Shown: piece after piece, positions 33,965 to 42,530 of the stretch
Position numbering within the stretch: the stretch's first letter is position 1
Layout of the letters: every line of letters starts with the position of its first letter
NCBI GenBank assembly: GCA_945879625.1
Contig: CAMCVA010000014.1
Span: 1-51,193 of the forward strand
Source of the DNA: Flavobacterium psychrophilum
GTDB taxonomy: Bacteria > Bacteroidota > Bacteroidia > Flavobacteriales > Flavobacteriaceae
Direction: 5' to 3'
Length of the DNA: 51,193 bases
Translations under genes and position numbers: made by a program
The notes under the pieces: generated by a model
What the model saw: the letters and a program-made list of their open reading frames with translations, nothing else
Database searches by the model: none
What the model was told of the DNA's origin: nothing

Positions 33965-35218
33965 TTACAAGTCTAGTTTTTTAACCAATACACAGGCGTT
34001 ATGTCCGCCAAAGCCAAAGGTGTTGCTCATCAGTACTTTTACATCGCGTTTTTGCGCCTGGTTGAACGTAAAATTCAATTGAGCATCAATTTGATCGTCG
34101 TCGGTAAAGTGATTGATAGTTGGAGGCACGATGCCATTTTTGATAGACAAAATAGAGGATATGGTCTCAATTGCTCCAGCAGCGCCCAATAAATGGCCTG
34201 TCATCGATTTGGTTGAGTTCAAGTTCATCGTATAGGCATGTTCGCCAAACACATGTAAAATGGCTTTTGATTCGGCGATATCTCCCAATGGAGTCGATGT
34301 GCCGTGCATGTTTACCCCGTCTACATCGGTAGGATTTAATCCGGCATCACGCAAACAGTTGATCATTACATTTTTGGCACCCAAACCTTCTGGGTGTGGA
34401 GCTGTGATATGGTGTGCATCAGCCGACATGCCACCTCCGCCTATTTCGCAATAGATGGTTGCGCCACGGGCAATCGCATGTTCGTATTCTTCTAACACTA
34501 ATGCGGCAGCCCCTTCTCCGAGCACAAACCCGTCGCGGTCTTTGTCCATCGGGCGTGAAGCGGTTGTTGGATCGTCGTTGCGTGTAGATAAGGCGTGCAT
34601 AGCATTAAAACCGCCCATACCTGCAATGGTTACGGCTGCTTCAGAACCGCCGGTTACCATCACGTCGGCGTGTCCTAATCGGATGTAGTTGAACGAATCT
34701 ATTATGGCATTAGTTGAAGAGGCACAAGCAGAAACTGTAGTAAAGTTGGGGCCTCTAAAGCCGTATTTAATAGAAATGTGACCGCCAGCAATATCGGCAA
34801 TCATTTTTGGGATAAAGAAAGGATTGAATTTTGGAACACCATTTCCTTTGGTAAACTCCATCACTTCTTGTTGAAAGGTTTCCAGTCCGCCAATTCCAGA
34901 ACCCCATATCACACCTACGCGGTCTTTGTCAAGGTTATCAAAGTCAAATTTTGCGTCTTGCACGGCCTCATCTGCCGATACCATCGCATACTGGGCATAA
35001 CGGTCCATCTTGCGGGCTTCTTTGCGATCGATGAAATCTTCTACATTAAACCCTTTTAATTCGCAAGCAAATTTGGTTTTAAAGTGGGTAGTGTCAAAAT
35101 AGGTAATTGGGGCTGCGCCACTCACGCCATTAATCAATGCGTTCCAATAGGCTTGAACCGTATTTCCAATGGGGGTTAGTGCGCCTAATCCGGTTACTAC
35201 AACTCGTCTTAGTTCCAT
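33965..35218 (-). CDS. fabF: 3-oxoacyl-[acyl-carrier-protein] synthase II
   Basis: A 417-residue condensing enzyme that extends acyl chains in fatty-acid synthesis. The Cys-His-His triad is visible: TVSACASS (Cys), NMHGTSTPLGD (His) and SMTGHLLGAAGA (His), with the C-terminal SNTFGFGGHNACVL. The ATG at 35218 begins MELRRVVVTGLG, as usual; a longer in-frame start 11 codons upstream is less likely. It lies 175 bp downstream of acpP, with a hairpin in between, and three bases before rnc. Confidence 0.97.
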   Translation of the reverse strand: MELRRVVVTGLGALTPIGNTVQAYWNALINGVSGAAPITYFDTTHFKTKFACELKGFNVEDFIDRKEARKMDRYAQYAMVSADEAVQDAKFDFDNLDKDRVGVIWGSGIGGLETFQQEVMEFTKGNGVPKFNPFFIPKMIADIAGGHISIKYGFRGPNFTTVSACASSTNAIIDSFNYIRLGHADVMVTGGSEAAVTIAGMGGFNAMHALSTRNDDPTTASRPMDKDRDGFVLGEGAAALVLEEYEHAIARGATIYCEIGGGGMSADAHHITAPHPEGLGAKNVMINCLRDAGLNPTDVDGVNMHGTSTPLGDIAESKAILHVFGEHAYTMNLNSTKSMTGHLLGAAGAIETISSILSIKNGIVPPTINHFTDDDQIDAQLNFTFNQAQKRDVKVLMSNTFGFGGHNACVLVKKLDL

Positions 35219-35352
35219 ATAAATGTGTGTTTTAGCATTTAGTTTAAACAAATAATACCCAAATATTTCTTCATGGATTGTATCACAAAAGAGACATGGG
35301 TATTACAATTATTTTGATGATTGAAATTCAATCAGGAATTAAAAAAAATAAT

Positions 35353-35386
35353 AACACCCGTAAAGCTTATCGTTTCACGGGTGTTT
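35353..35386 (-). terminator. Hairpin after acpP, possible partial terminator
   Basis: AACACCCGT (35353-35361) pairs with ACGGGTGTT (35377-35385) around a 15-nt loop, eight bases after the acpP stop on the minus strand. The transcript-side tail is T-poor to moderate (TATTATTTTTTTT follows a few bases on), so it may act as a leaky terminator or 3' stabiliser between acpP and fabF. Confidence 0.7.
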
Positions 35387-35393
35387 AAAGGTA

Positions 35394-35630
35394 TTATTTT
35401 TTAGCTTCTTCGATATAAGAAATAGCTTGACCTACAGTCGCAATGTTTTCTGCTTGGTCATCCGGAATTTGAATGTCAAATTCTTTTTCGAACTCCATGA
35501 TAAGCTCAACAGTGTCTAATGAATCGGCCCCTAAATCGTTAGTGAAGCTTGCTTCAGTTACAACTTCGTTTTCATCAACGCCTAATTTGTCTACGATAAT
35601 CGCTTTTACTCTTGATGCAATGTCTGACAT
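35394..35630 (-). CDS. acpP: Acyl carrier protein
   Basis: A 78-residue acidic four-helix protein. Ser37 in [10 protein letters not shown] is the phosphopantetheine attachment site. It carries growing acyl chains for fatty-acid and lipid synthesis. Cytosolic, usually very abundant. Its own -7 box lies 31 bases upstream, and a hairpin follows the stop, which would let it be expressed well above fabF and rnc downstream. Divergent from purN, a common arrangement in Bacteroidota. Confidence 0.98.
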   Translation of the reverse strand: MSDIASRVKAIIVDKLGVDENEVVTEASFTNDLGADSLDTVELIMEFEKEFDIQIPDDQAENIATVGQAISYIEEAKK

Positions 35631-35660
35631 AATCTTTAATTTTAAAATTTAATTTGATGG

Positions 35661-35668
35661 CAAAAATA
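35661..35668 (-). promoter_or_regulatory. -7 box TATTTTTG upstream of acpP
   Basis: TATTTTTG on the minus strand fits TAnnTTTG and ends 31 bases before the acpP ATG. Confidence 0.55.
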
Positions 35669-35805
35669 AAAAACTTTATTTTAAAACCACGTTTTAGTTT
35701 ATAAATGTGAGGGCGAAATTATAAAAATAAATTAACAAAGGCCTTTAAAATGAATTTAATATCATTTATTATTCTTTTTTTTGTGCTCTGAAAGCGCCTT
35801 CCCCC

Positions 35806-36378
35806 ATGAAAAAAATCATCCTCTTTGCTTCTGGTTCTGGAACAAATGCCGAAACCATTATTCGGTATTTTGCCAATACGCAAACTGCAAGGGTTGTGGC
35901 CGTCTTTACCAACAATGCAAAAGCGGGTGTAATCGCCAAAGCACAACACCTAAATGTTCCCGTTGTGGTGTTTACTAAATCAGCATTTGAATCGGACGAC
36001 GTGTTGGAAGCAGTAGGTAAATATTCCCCTGATTTACTGGTGCTGGCTGGTTTTTTATGGAAGATGCCAACTGCATTTGTAGATGCCTTTCCCCATAAAA
36101 TACTCAATATTCATCCGGCTTTGTTGCCCAAATATGGCGGCAAAGGGATGTATGGGCTGCACGTACACCAAGCCGTATTAGACCAAAAGGAAACCGAAAC
36201 CGGCATTTCCATTCATTTGGTTAATGAGCAGTACGACCAAGGGGCCTTGTTATTTCAGCAAAAAGTATCAATCGTTGGGTGTAAAACTGCCGAAGAAGTG
36301 GCGCAAAAAGTAAACGCATTAGAACATGCCCATTTTTCTTCGGTGATTGAATCCTATTTAACTTCTCAACAAGCCTAA
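35806..36378 (+). CDS. purN: Phosphoribosylglycinamide formyltransferase
   Basis: A 190-residue enzyme of purine synthesis transferring a formyl group from 10-formyl-THF to GAR. Motifs: phosphate loop ASGSGTNAETII near the N-terminus, and NIHPALLPKYGGKGMYG with the catalytic Asn and His; the later EQYDQGALLFQ contains the catalytic Asp. Length is normal. Cytosolic. It is two bases upstream of rnhA, so co-transcribed. Confidence 0.97.
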   Translation: MKKIILFASGSGTNAETIIRYFANTQTARVVAVFTNNAKAGVIAKAQHLNVPVVVFTKSAFESDDVLEAVGKYSPDLLVLAGFLWKMPTAFVDAFPHKILNIHPALLPKYGGKGMYGLHVHQAVLDQKETETGISIHLVNEQYDQGALLFQQKVSIVGCKTAEEVAQKVNALEHAHFSSVIESYLTSQQA

Positions 36379-36380
36379 CA

Positions 36381-36854
36381 ATGCGCGCCAATCAAGTACA
36401 TATCTACACCGATGGGGCGGCCAAAGGAAATCCGGGGCCTGGCGGATATGGCGTGGTGATGGAATGGGTGGGCAAACCCTACCGCAAGGAATTTTCGGCG
36501 GGATTTCGACACACCACCAACAACCGGATGGAATTACTGGCTGTAATTGTGGGATTGGAGCAATTAAAAAATCCCAACACACCGGTATTGGTTGTCTCTG
36601 ACTCCAAATATGTAGTCGATGCTGTAGCCAAAAATTGGGTGTTTGGTTGGGAAAAAAAAGGTTTTACTGGCAAGAAAAACCCCGATCTCTGGAAGCGATT
36701 TCTTCTCATTTACCGCCAACATCACGTTACTTTTCAGTGGATCAAAGGCCATAACAACCACCCGCAAAACGAACGCTGTGATGCATTGGCCGTTGCCGCA
36801 TCAATGCAAAAAGAGCTGTTTATAGATCAGGAATACGAGAGTGGATCGGAATGA
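36381..36854 (+). CDS. rnhA: Ribonuclease HI
   Basis: A 157-residue nuclease that removes RNA from RNA-DNA hybrids. The catalytic acidic residues are Asp11 (YTDGAAKGNPGPGGYG), Glu51 (NNRMELLAV) and Asp74 (VVSDSKYV), with His and Asp in HNNHPQNERCD near the C-terminus. Length is normal. It begins two bases after purN. A repeat-rich spacer follows. Confidence 0.97.
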   Translation: MRANQVHIYTDGAAKGNPGPGGYGVVMEWVGKPYRKEFSAGFRHTTNNRMELLAVIVGLEQLKNPNTPVLVVSDSKYVVDAVAKNWVFGWEKKGFTGKKNPDLWKRFLLIYRQHHVTFQWIKGHNNHPQNERCDALAVAASMQKELFIDQEYESGSE

Positions 36855-37074
36855 GTTCTCAGTTGTCGGAGTAGAAGATTTAAAGATTGAAAAATTGAAT
36901 GATTTAAAAATTCTGTCTTGTAGTCGCCGTTTGGTTCCTAAGTTTCGGTCCCGAAGCGTCGGGATGAAAATTTGGTCCCGAAGCTTCGGGATTCAATATA
37001 GAAATTTGTATAGTTCGCAGCAAAACTTCCCGCTTCCAACTCCTAACTTCCAACTCTTTATTGACAGCTAAAAC
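36855..37074. repeat. Composite repeat spacer between rnhA and nadD
   Basis: Ordered modules: GATTGAAAAATTGAATGATTT (about 36886-36906); two palindromes GGTCCCGAAGCGTCGGGAT (36947-36965) and GGTCCCGAAGCTTCGGGAT (36974-36992), the second containing a perfect 16-bp palindrome; then GCAAAACTTCCC and the pyrimidine-rich CCAACTCCTAACTTCCAACTC (37037-37057). The same modules in the same order occur in the 48.1-48.9 kb spacer. The palindromes could act as a bidirectional terminator between the convergent genes. Confidence 0.8.
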
Positions 37075-37653
37075 TCACTTATACAAATTATTATACTCCA
37101 CATACTCCCAAACGGCTTGTGGTAATAAAGCGGCTGCATTTTTTTTGTCGTGTATGGCTTGGCGAATAAAGGTCGAAGATATTTCAACTACCGGTGCGTC
37201 TACAAAATGTACGTTGGGGTGATTCGCTAGCGTTTCATTTGCGGGTTCGGGCGAAATTCGCGGGTAGACATACAAGGGGTAATGCGCCAAAATCACTTCG
37301 TAGTTTTTCCACTTGTGAAAGGTTTTCAGGTTGTCTTCGCCTAGCAACAATGAAAATTCGTGTTGCGGATAGGCTTCAGAAAGCAACGCCAAAGTATGTA
37401 CCGTGTAATTGGGTTGGGGTAATTTGAACTCAAAGTCACTGGCTTTGAGTTTGGGGTAGTTTTCGGCAGCCAAGTTCACCAAATGCAAACGCTGGTAATC
37501 GTCGAGCAAACTTACCTTCTTTTTGAGTGGATTGTGTGGGGTAACCACCAGCCAAATTTGCTCCAAATCGGTATACTCTGCCATGTGATTGGCAATAATC
37601 AAGTGCCCCACGTGTATGGGATTGAAAGTGCCAAAGTAGAGTCCGATTTTCAT
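37075..37653 (-). CDS. nadD: Nicotinate-nucleotide adenylyltransferase
   Basis: A 192-residue enzyme joining ATP and nicotinate mononucleotide to deamido-NAD. N-terminal GLYFGTFNPIHVGHLIIANH contains the nucleotidyltransferase (H/T)xGH motif, and ISSTFIRQAI is the matching C-terminal SxTxxR motif. Length is normal. Cytosolic. Last gene of the minus-strand run from 41225; 19 bp after gmk. Confidence 0.96.
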   Translation of the reverse strand: MKIGLYFGTFNPIHVGHLIIANHMAEYTDLEQIWLVVTPHNPLKKKVSLLDDYQRLHLVNLAAENYPKLKASDFEFKLPQPNYTVHTLALLSEAYPQHEFSLLLGEDNLKTFHKWKNYEVILAHYPLYVYPRISPEPANETLANHPNVHFVDAPVVEISSTFIRQAIHDKKNAAALLPQAVWEYVEYNNLYK

Positions 37654-37683
37654 TGTTTTCAGTGATTAGTAACTAGTGATTAG
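37654..37683 (-). repeat. TTAGTAACTAGTGATTAGT repeat between gmk and nadD
   Basis: A short interspersed repeat resembling that at 1519-1599. It extends into gmk and supplies its last codons (ACT AAT CAC TAG), so the C-terminal Thr-Asn-His and the stop are repeat-derived. Confidence 0.6.
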
Positions 37684-38248
37684 TGACAAACTCTCTAACC
37701 AATTCACGTGCTTCTGCTTTGGCTACCTCCAAGTCATAATTTTTGATGATCACATCAAATTGGGGAGCCGTGGCCAGCTCAACCGAGGCTTTGGCTATGC
37801 GCATATTTATTTTTTCGTCGGTTTCGGTAGAGCGTTTTTTGAGGCGAATTTTGAGCTCATCAATGCTGGGCGGTTTCACAAAAACAGCCAAAGTTTCTTG
37901 CGGGAATTTTTTCTTGATACGCAAGCCGCCGGCTACATCAATATCAAAAATTACATTTTTACCAAGCGCCCAAATGCGTTCTACCTCGCTTTTTAATGTG
38001 CCATAAAAATTATCACGGTACACCTCTTCCCATTCTACAAAATCTTCGGCTTTGATGTGCGATTTAAATTCATCTGTTGAGATAAAATAATAATCGGTTC
38101 CATGTATTTCTTCGCCTCTAGGTGCACGAGTGGCGGCTGATACCGAGAAGGCCAAATTCAATTCGGGTTGTGCCAACAAATGGCGCACTATTGTGGTTTT
38201 TCCGGAGCCCGATGGCGCCGAGAATACGAGTAATTTTCCTTTTTTCAT
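37673..38248 (-). CDS. gmk: Guanylate kinase
   Basis: A 191-residue kinase that converts GMP to GDP with ATP. P-loop FSAPSGSGKTTI at residues 9-20, GMP-binding segment SAATRAPRGEEIHGTDYYFIS, and DIDVAGGLRIKKKF. Length is normal. Cytosolic. It lies between yicC and nadD in a co-oriented run. The last three residues and stop come from a spacer repeat. Confidence 0.97.
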   Translation of the reverse strand: MKKGKLLVFSAPSGSGKTTIVRHLLAQPELNLAFSVSAATRAPRGEEIHGTDYYFISTDEFKSHIKAEDFVEWEEVYRDNFYGTLKSEVERIWALGKNVIFDIDVAGGLRIKKKFPQETLAVFVKPPSIDELKIRLKKRSTETDEKINMRIAKASVELATAPQFDVIIKNYDLEVAKAEARELVREFVTNH

Positions 38249-38303
38249 TTCTTTCTAGTGATTAGCTTAGAGTGATTAGCTCATTACTATTTACTAATTA
38301 CTT
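38249..38303 (-). repeat. TTAGT-type repeat between yicC and gmk
   Basis: CTAGTGATTAGCTTAGAGTGATTAGCTC followed by ATTTACTAATTACTTAC: third occurrence of the TTAGT/AATTAG module. It runs up to the yicC stop codon. No promoter box is seen. Confidence 0.55.
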
Positions 38304-39162
38304 ACAAAACATTAAGCACTTGCTCTTTAATCTTCTCCAATTCGTCCTTCATCTGCACCACCAATTTTTGCATGGTTGCGTGATTGGCTTTAGATCCCAT
38401 CGTATTGATTTCTCTCCCCATTTCTTGGGTAATGAAACCCAGTTTTCGGCCATTGGCTTCAGACCCATTTAGGGTTTCGATAAAGTAATCCAAGTGGTTG
38501 GTGAGGCGCACTTTTTCTTCGGTGATGTCTAATTTTTCGAGGTAATAAATCAATTCTTGCTCAAATCGGTTTTCGTCCACCTGCACCTTCAATTCAGAAA
38601 TGGCAGTTTGCAAGCGGTCTTTGATGGCTTGCACGCGCTCGGGATCAAGCAACAACGCTTCTTGCATATAGCGGCGAATATTGCCAATACGCAGGCTGAA
38701 TTCTTTGTGCAGTGAAGCACCTTCGTCTACCCGAAATTGAGCAATATTGGCTAAGGCTTCTTGTATTACTTGTTGAATTTCAATCCAATCGTTTTCGTCT
38801 ATTTCTTCGCGTTCGGTTTTGAGTGCGTCGGGCATGCGCACGGCCATTTTCATCAATTCGGTCTCATCGGCCTGCGGCAAAACGGCTTTCATTTGTTGCA
38901 TATAGGCCTGCACAATCGGCACGTTAATTTTGGTGGAGGTTTGTTCGCCCGTCATTTCAATATACACCGACAAATCTATTTTTCCGCGCTCCAAACGAGC
39001 GGCCACTTCATTGCGTAGACCCAGTTCCATTTCTCGGTACACCGAGGGAATACGCACACTTAAGTCGAGGCCTTTGCTGTTGAGCGACTTTACTTCTACA
39101 GTAATTTTTTTGGAAGCTAATTGAAGGCTAGACTTGCCAAAACCGGTCATGGATTGTATCAT
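38302..39162 (-). CDS. yicC: YicC/YloC family endoribonuclease
   Basis: A 286-residue protein starting MIQSMTGFGKSS, the strongly conserved N-terminus of YicC. The C-terminus EMGREINTMGSKANHATM and LEKIKEQVLNVL is also typical. E. coli YicC is an endoribonuclease involved in small-RNA turnover. The ATG at 39162 is chosen over an upstream in-frame ATG (39261) that would sit inside the EamA gene and precede the conserved start. Genes yicC and gmk are adjacent in many bacteria. Confidence 0.94.
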   Translation of the reverse strand: MIQSMTGFGKSSLQLASKKITVEVKSLNSKGLDLSVRIPSVYREMELGLRNEVAARLERGKIDLSVYIEMTGEQTSTKINVPIVQAYMQQMKAVLPQADETELMKMAVRMPDALKTEREEIDENDWIEIQQVIQEALANIAQFRVDEGASLHKEFSLRIGNIRRYMQEALLLDPERVQAIKDRLQTAISELKVQVDENRFEQELIYYLEKLDITEEKVRLTNHLDYFIETLNGSEANGRKLGFITQEMGREINTMGSKANHATMQKLVVQMKDELEKIKEQVLNVL

Positions 39163-39208
39163 AGGTGTGGTAAAAAAGTGATCAAATATAGGAAAAATCA
39201 AGGAGCTG

Positions 39209-40105
39209 TTAGGCCTTTGCCTGCACCTCTTTGTTTTGTGTAACCAAATACACGCCAACAAAAATAAACAAAGCGGCTGTGAGTTTTACCGCCGAAATCT
39301 CGTCTTTCCCAAGCCCGATGGCAAATACAGAAGCAAACAGCGGTTGCAAATAGATAAACACGGCCACAGTGGTAGGCTTGAGTTCTCGCATAGAAACCAA
39401 GTTGAGTAAATAGGTGAGAAAAGTGGAGCCCACAACAATAAACACAATTTTGTAATAAATACTCAAGGGAATGAGTTGCCAAGAAATCGCTTCAAATTCG
39501 GGCCAACCAAATGGAACTACCAACAAAAGCCCAAAGGTATAGATCCATTTCACGAAGGTAAAGGCGTTGTATTTGTTCATCAGTTTTTTCACCAAGATTA
39601 AATAAAAGCCATAGGAAATGGCATTGATAAACACCAATAAATTGCCCAGTGATGCATGCGGCGCATTATGAATGGATTTGCCATATAAGATAAGTACAGC
39701 TGTGCCAATTAATCCCAAAACAAGGCCGATAATTTTTTGGGGAGCCAATCGTTCGCGCAGCACAAATGCCGATAAAACCAAGACAATCATGGGGGTGGTA
39801 CACATTAAGACTGCGCCCATGATGGGTGAAGTGTAACTCAAGCCCTTAAAAAAAGTGAGCATGTTTAAGGCCACGCCAAAAAAAGCAGCGAAGAAAATTC
39901 GCGGGTAATCGGCAAGCGCAATTTTTTCTTTTGGACCCAAAAACGCAAAAGCCCAAAACAAAACTGTAGCGCCAAAAACGCGCAGGAGAATAAACCCAAA
40001 AGGCATCACATAGGTGGGCATAACGTCTTTGGCAATGGTAAACGTAACTCCATACAAGATGGAAACTAGTGTGGCTGAAATATAGGCGAAGTTACGTCTA
40101 TTCAT
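39209..40105 (-). CDS. EamA/DMT family transporter
   Basis: A 298-residue inner-membrane protein with about ten helices arranged as two EamA repeats (about 8-140 and 150-290). The GYGVTFTIAK-like N-terminus and FIYLQPLFASVFAIGLGKDEIS near the end are typical of the drug/metabolite transporter superfamily. Exported substrate unknown. Its start overlaps the upstream ArsC-like gene by 8 bases, so the two are probably translated together; 46 bp separate it from yicC. Confidence 0.92.
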   Translation of the reverse strand: MNRRNFAYISATLVSILYGVTFTIAKDVMPTYVMPFGFILLRVFGATVLFWAFAFLGPKEKIALADYPRIFFAAFFGVALNMLTFFKGLSYTSPIMGAVLMCTTPMIVLVLSAFVLRERLAPQKIIGLVLGLIGTAVLILYGKSIHNAPHASLGNLLVFINAISYGFYLILVKKLMNKYNAFTFVKWIYTFGLLLVVPFGWPEFEAISWQLIPLSIYYKIVFIVVGSTFLTYLLNLVSMRELKPTTVAVFIYLQPLFASVFAIGLGKDEISAVKLTAALFIFVGVYLVTQNKEVQAKA

Positions 40106-40457
40106 GGGCTAAGGCTGCCAAAGCTTTGGCTACAATTTCGGATTTATTGCCAACATAAATTTGATCTTGAATCACGAAAACCGGACGCGCCAAAAACGTA
40201 TAATGCTCCAGCAAATACTTTTTGTAATCGGCTTCGGTGAGCGTCTGGTTTTTTAGGTTGTAGGCTTTGTACAATTGCGCTTTTCGGCTAAATAGCACTT
40301 CGTAGCTTCCTGCTAAAGCTTGCAATTCTTGTAGTTGTAATTCGGTGAGTGGATCTTGTTTGATGTCGTGATAAACCAACTGAGCTTTTGGTGAAATTGC
40401 CTTGACGATCTTTCGGCAGCTGTCGCAGGAAGGCAAATAGAAAACTGTGTTTTTCAT
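40098..40457 (-). CDS. ArsC/Spx-like thioredoxin-fold protein
   Basis: A 119-residue thioredoxin-fold protein of the arsenate reductase (ArsC/YffB/Spx) family. The N-terminal motif is FYLPSCDSCRKIV with Cys11 and Cys14, and the cis-Pro segment LARPVFVIQDQIYVG follows. Having CxxC rather than a lone Cys leans toward a thiol-disulfide or Spx-like role rather than true arsenate reduction, but this cannot be decided here. Cytosolic. Sits three bases after the lipoprotein gene and overlaps the EamA gene by 8 bases. Confidence 0.88.
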   Translation of the reverse strand: MKNTVFYLPSCDSCRKIVKAISPKAQLVYHDIKQDPLTELQLQELQALAGSYEVLFSRKAQLYKAYNLKNQTLTEADYKKYLLEHYTFLARPVFVIQDQIYVGNKSEIVAKALAALAHE

Positions 40458-40460
40458 CTC

Positions 40461-41225
40461 TTATTGCAATAAAAATAAATTGCCTACTTCTTTATATGAA
40501 ATCAAGACGTCAATAGGCCCTTGGGCATAAGAGGCCACTTCGTAGGTGTTGTAATGAAACCGAATGCCTTTCTTGGAGAAAATAAAATTCTTGGGCAACA
40601 CGAAGGTGTCGTCGGCAAAAAAATAACCGGCTTCTGTGAGCGAAGTTTTGGCCGGAATTTTGAGCCTTACCCTAAATTTGGTTTCCACCAATTGGGTGAG
40701 TTTATCTGTTTTTGAGAAAACTTCGTTGAGCTTGTAGGCGCGTCCATTTTCTGGGTTAAACAGCAACGATTCGCTAGCGCCATAGCCGTGAGCCCCGCCC
40801 GTAAATATATAATAGTCCAGGATAATATTGAGCAATTTGGGGCTTTGGTAGTTAATCTTAGTAGTTGCTTGTGCTTCCCAAGAAGGCAAACTATCTTGTT
40901 TGAGATCAGCTTTTATTTGGGTATAATTGGCTACAAACGAGTTAGCCAATTCGTTGTAGTTTTTCACTTCGGCTATTCGTTCTCCCGTATAAAGGCTGTT
41001 GCAAACGGCTGTGAAAATTCGTTTGTTGAGGGCTTTTGACACTGCATCATTTCCTTCAAAATGGGTGATCTCTAGCTTAATTTTGGACTCATTATAGACT
41101 GCAGCAGTGTCGGCAGAGGTAGCTTTGTAATAGGTAGTAGAAGTAGTTTTCCATTCTTTGGCACAGCCCGTAAGCAGCGCTAAAATGAATAACGAAAGCA
41201 AGCAGAAATGTCGGAAATGTTTCAT
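40461..41225 (-). CDS. DUF4163/DUF3298 lipoprotein (RsiV-like)
   Basis: A 254-residue lipoprotein; signal peptide with lipobox LLTGC, lipidated Cys21. The N-terminal half (about 45-150) fits DUF4163 and the C-terminal half (TGGAHGYGASESLLFNPENGRAYKLNEVF) is DUF3298, the pair found in the extracytoplasmic part of RsiV anti-sigma factors. No lysozyme role can be assumed. The start at 41225 is set by the signal peptide. First gene of the minus-strand run to nadD, divergent from the trans-sulfuration gene. Confidence 0.88.
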   Translation of the reverse strand: MKHFRHFCLLSLFILALLTGCAKEWKTTSTTYYKATSADTAAVYNESKIKLEITHFEGNDAVSKALNKRIFTAVCNSLYTGERIAEVKNYNELANSFVANYTQIKADLKQDSLPSWEAQATTKINYQSPKLLNIILDYYIFTGGAHGYGASESLLFNPENGRAYKLNEVFSKTDKLTQLVETKFRVRLKIPAKTSLTEAGYFFADDTFVLPKNFIFSKKGIRFHYNTYEVASYAQGPIDVLISYKEVGNLFLLQ

Positions 41226-41305
41226 TTGGGAGACCGATTTAAAAATTAAATCTTGCCCTAAAGCAATTAATGGTAAAGGTAGTTTTTCAGTACACAATTA
41301 AACAA

Positions 41306-41313
41306 TAACTTTG
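41306..41313 (+). promoter_or_regulatory. -7 box TAACTTTG upstream of the trans-sulfuration gene
   Basis: TAACTTTG ends 17 bases before the ATG at 41331. Fits the -7 consensus; the -33 TTG is missing. Confidence 0.6.
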
Positions 41314-41330
41314 GCAAAAAAATTGGGTCT

Positions 41331-42473
41331 ATGAAATTTAACACCAAAACCATCCACGGGGGCCAACACCACGATCCCTCAACCGGAGCTGTTATGCCTC
41401 CGGTATACCAAACCTCAACCTATGTACAAACCAGTCCAGGACAACCCATAAGTGATTACGAATACAGCCGGGCCTCAAATCCTACTCGAACCGCGCTCGA
41501 AAACGCCTTGGCCAGTATAGAAAATGGTGCCCGCGGCTTAGCCTTTTCATCGGGCTTGGCAGCCACCGATTGCGTGTTGCGTTCGTTTAAAGCCGGCGAC
41601 GAAATAATAGCCATGGACGATTTGTATGGCGGAACCTACCGATTATTTACCCGCATTTACAAAAACTCGGGCTTGGTATTTCATTTTGTCGACATGAACG
41701 ATTTGGATGCATTTCAGGCATTAATCAACGAAAATACCAAAATGGTCTGGGTAGAAACGCCTACCAATCCGTTAATGAAATTGGCCGATATTGCTGCGAT
41801 TGCGGCCATCACCAAAAAACACCAAATTCTATTTGCAGTGGACAATACGTTTGCAACACCCTATTTACAAAAACCCTTAGACCTAGGTGCCGATTTGGTG
41901 ATGCATTCGGCTACCAAATATTTGGGCGGACATTCTGATGTAATTGCAGGAGCGCTCGTTGCCAAAACCGCCGAATTAGGCGAACAATTGCATTTTCAGC
42001 AGTTTGCCACGGGTGCCACCTTGGGACCCATGGACAGTTTTTTGGTTTTACGCGGCATCAAAACCTTGCATTTACGGGTACAACGCCATTGTGAAAACGG
42101 AGAAAAAGTTGCCGAATTTCTTGCTAATCATTCAAAAGTAAATACTGTGTATTATCCAGGTTTGGCTAGCCATCCACAACACGCTTTGGCGCAAAAACAG
42201 ATGAGCGGCAATGGTGGCATGGTTTCTTTTACGTTTGCCTCAGGGAGCAAAGCAGACGCGATTTCGTTCTTAGAAAAACTACAGGTGTTTACCCTCGCCG
42301 AATCCTTAGGCGGTGTAGAATCGTTGGCCAATCATCCGGCCTTAATGACGCACGCTTCGATTCCGGAAGATGTGAGAAAGAAAGGCGGTATTTCAGATGA
42401 TTTAGTTCGACTGAGTGTGGGTATAGAAGATATTGACGACCTGCTCGCCGATTTGATACAGGCATTGGCCTAA
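41331..42473 (+). CDS. Trans-sulfuration PLP enzyme (cystathionine gamma-synthase/lyase type)
   Basis: A 380-residue PLP-dependent enzyme of the Cys/Met metabolism family. N-terminal TKTIHGGQHHDPSTGAVMPP, YEYSRASNPTRTALE, and the PLP lysine Lys196 in HSATKYLGGHSDV are diagnostic; SLGGVESLANHPALMTH closes the active site. Members make or split cystathionine, or act as methionine gamma-lyase; sequence alone does not settle which. Cytosolic tetramer in relatives. Single-gene unit with promoter and strong terminator. Confidence 0.93.
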   Translation: MKFNTKTIHGGQHHDPSTGAVMPPVYQTSTYVQTSPGQPISDYEYSRASNPTRTALENALASIENGARGLAFSSGLAATDCVLRSFKAGDEIIAMDDLYGGTYRLFTRIYKNSGLVFHFVDMNDLDAFQALINENTKMVWVETPTNPLMKLADIAAIAAITKKHQILFAVDNTFATPYLQKPLDLGADLVMHSATKYLGGHSDVIAGALVAKTAELGEQLHFQQFATGATLGPMDSFLVLRGIKTLHLRVQRHCENGEKVAEFLANHSKVNTVYYPGLASHPQHALAQKQMSGNGGMVSFTFASGSKADAISFLEKLQVFTLAESLGGVESLANHPALMTHASIPEDVRKKGGISDDLVRLSVGIEDIDDLLADLIQALA

Positions 42474-42477
42474 ACAC

Positions 42478-42513
42478 AAAAAAGCCCGTTAGCAATTACT
42501 AACGGGCTTTTTT
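42478..42513. terminator. Bidirectional terminator between convergent genes
   Basis: A 15-bp perfect stem AAAAAAGCCCGTTAG (42478-42492) with CTAACGGGCTTTTTT (42499-42513), 6-nt loop CAATTA. A and T runs on both sides let it serve the trans-sulfuration gene and the minus-strand gene at 42531. Confidence 0.95.
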
Positions 42514-42530
42514 AATATCGTGTTGATGCG

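Noticed and set aside
36841..37071. 76-codon open frame after rnhA on the plus strand
   Set aside because: It overlaps the rnhA end in another frame and then runs through the composite repeat; no start context and composition unlike neighbours.
39163..39261. Longer N-terminus for YicC
   Set aside because: It overlaps the EamA gene end and precedes the conserved MIQSMTGFG start.
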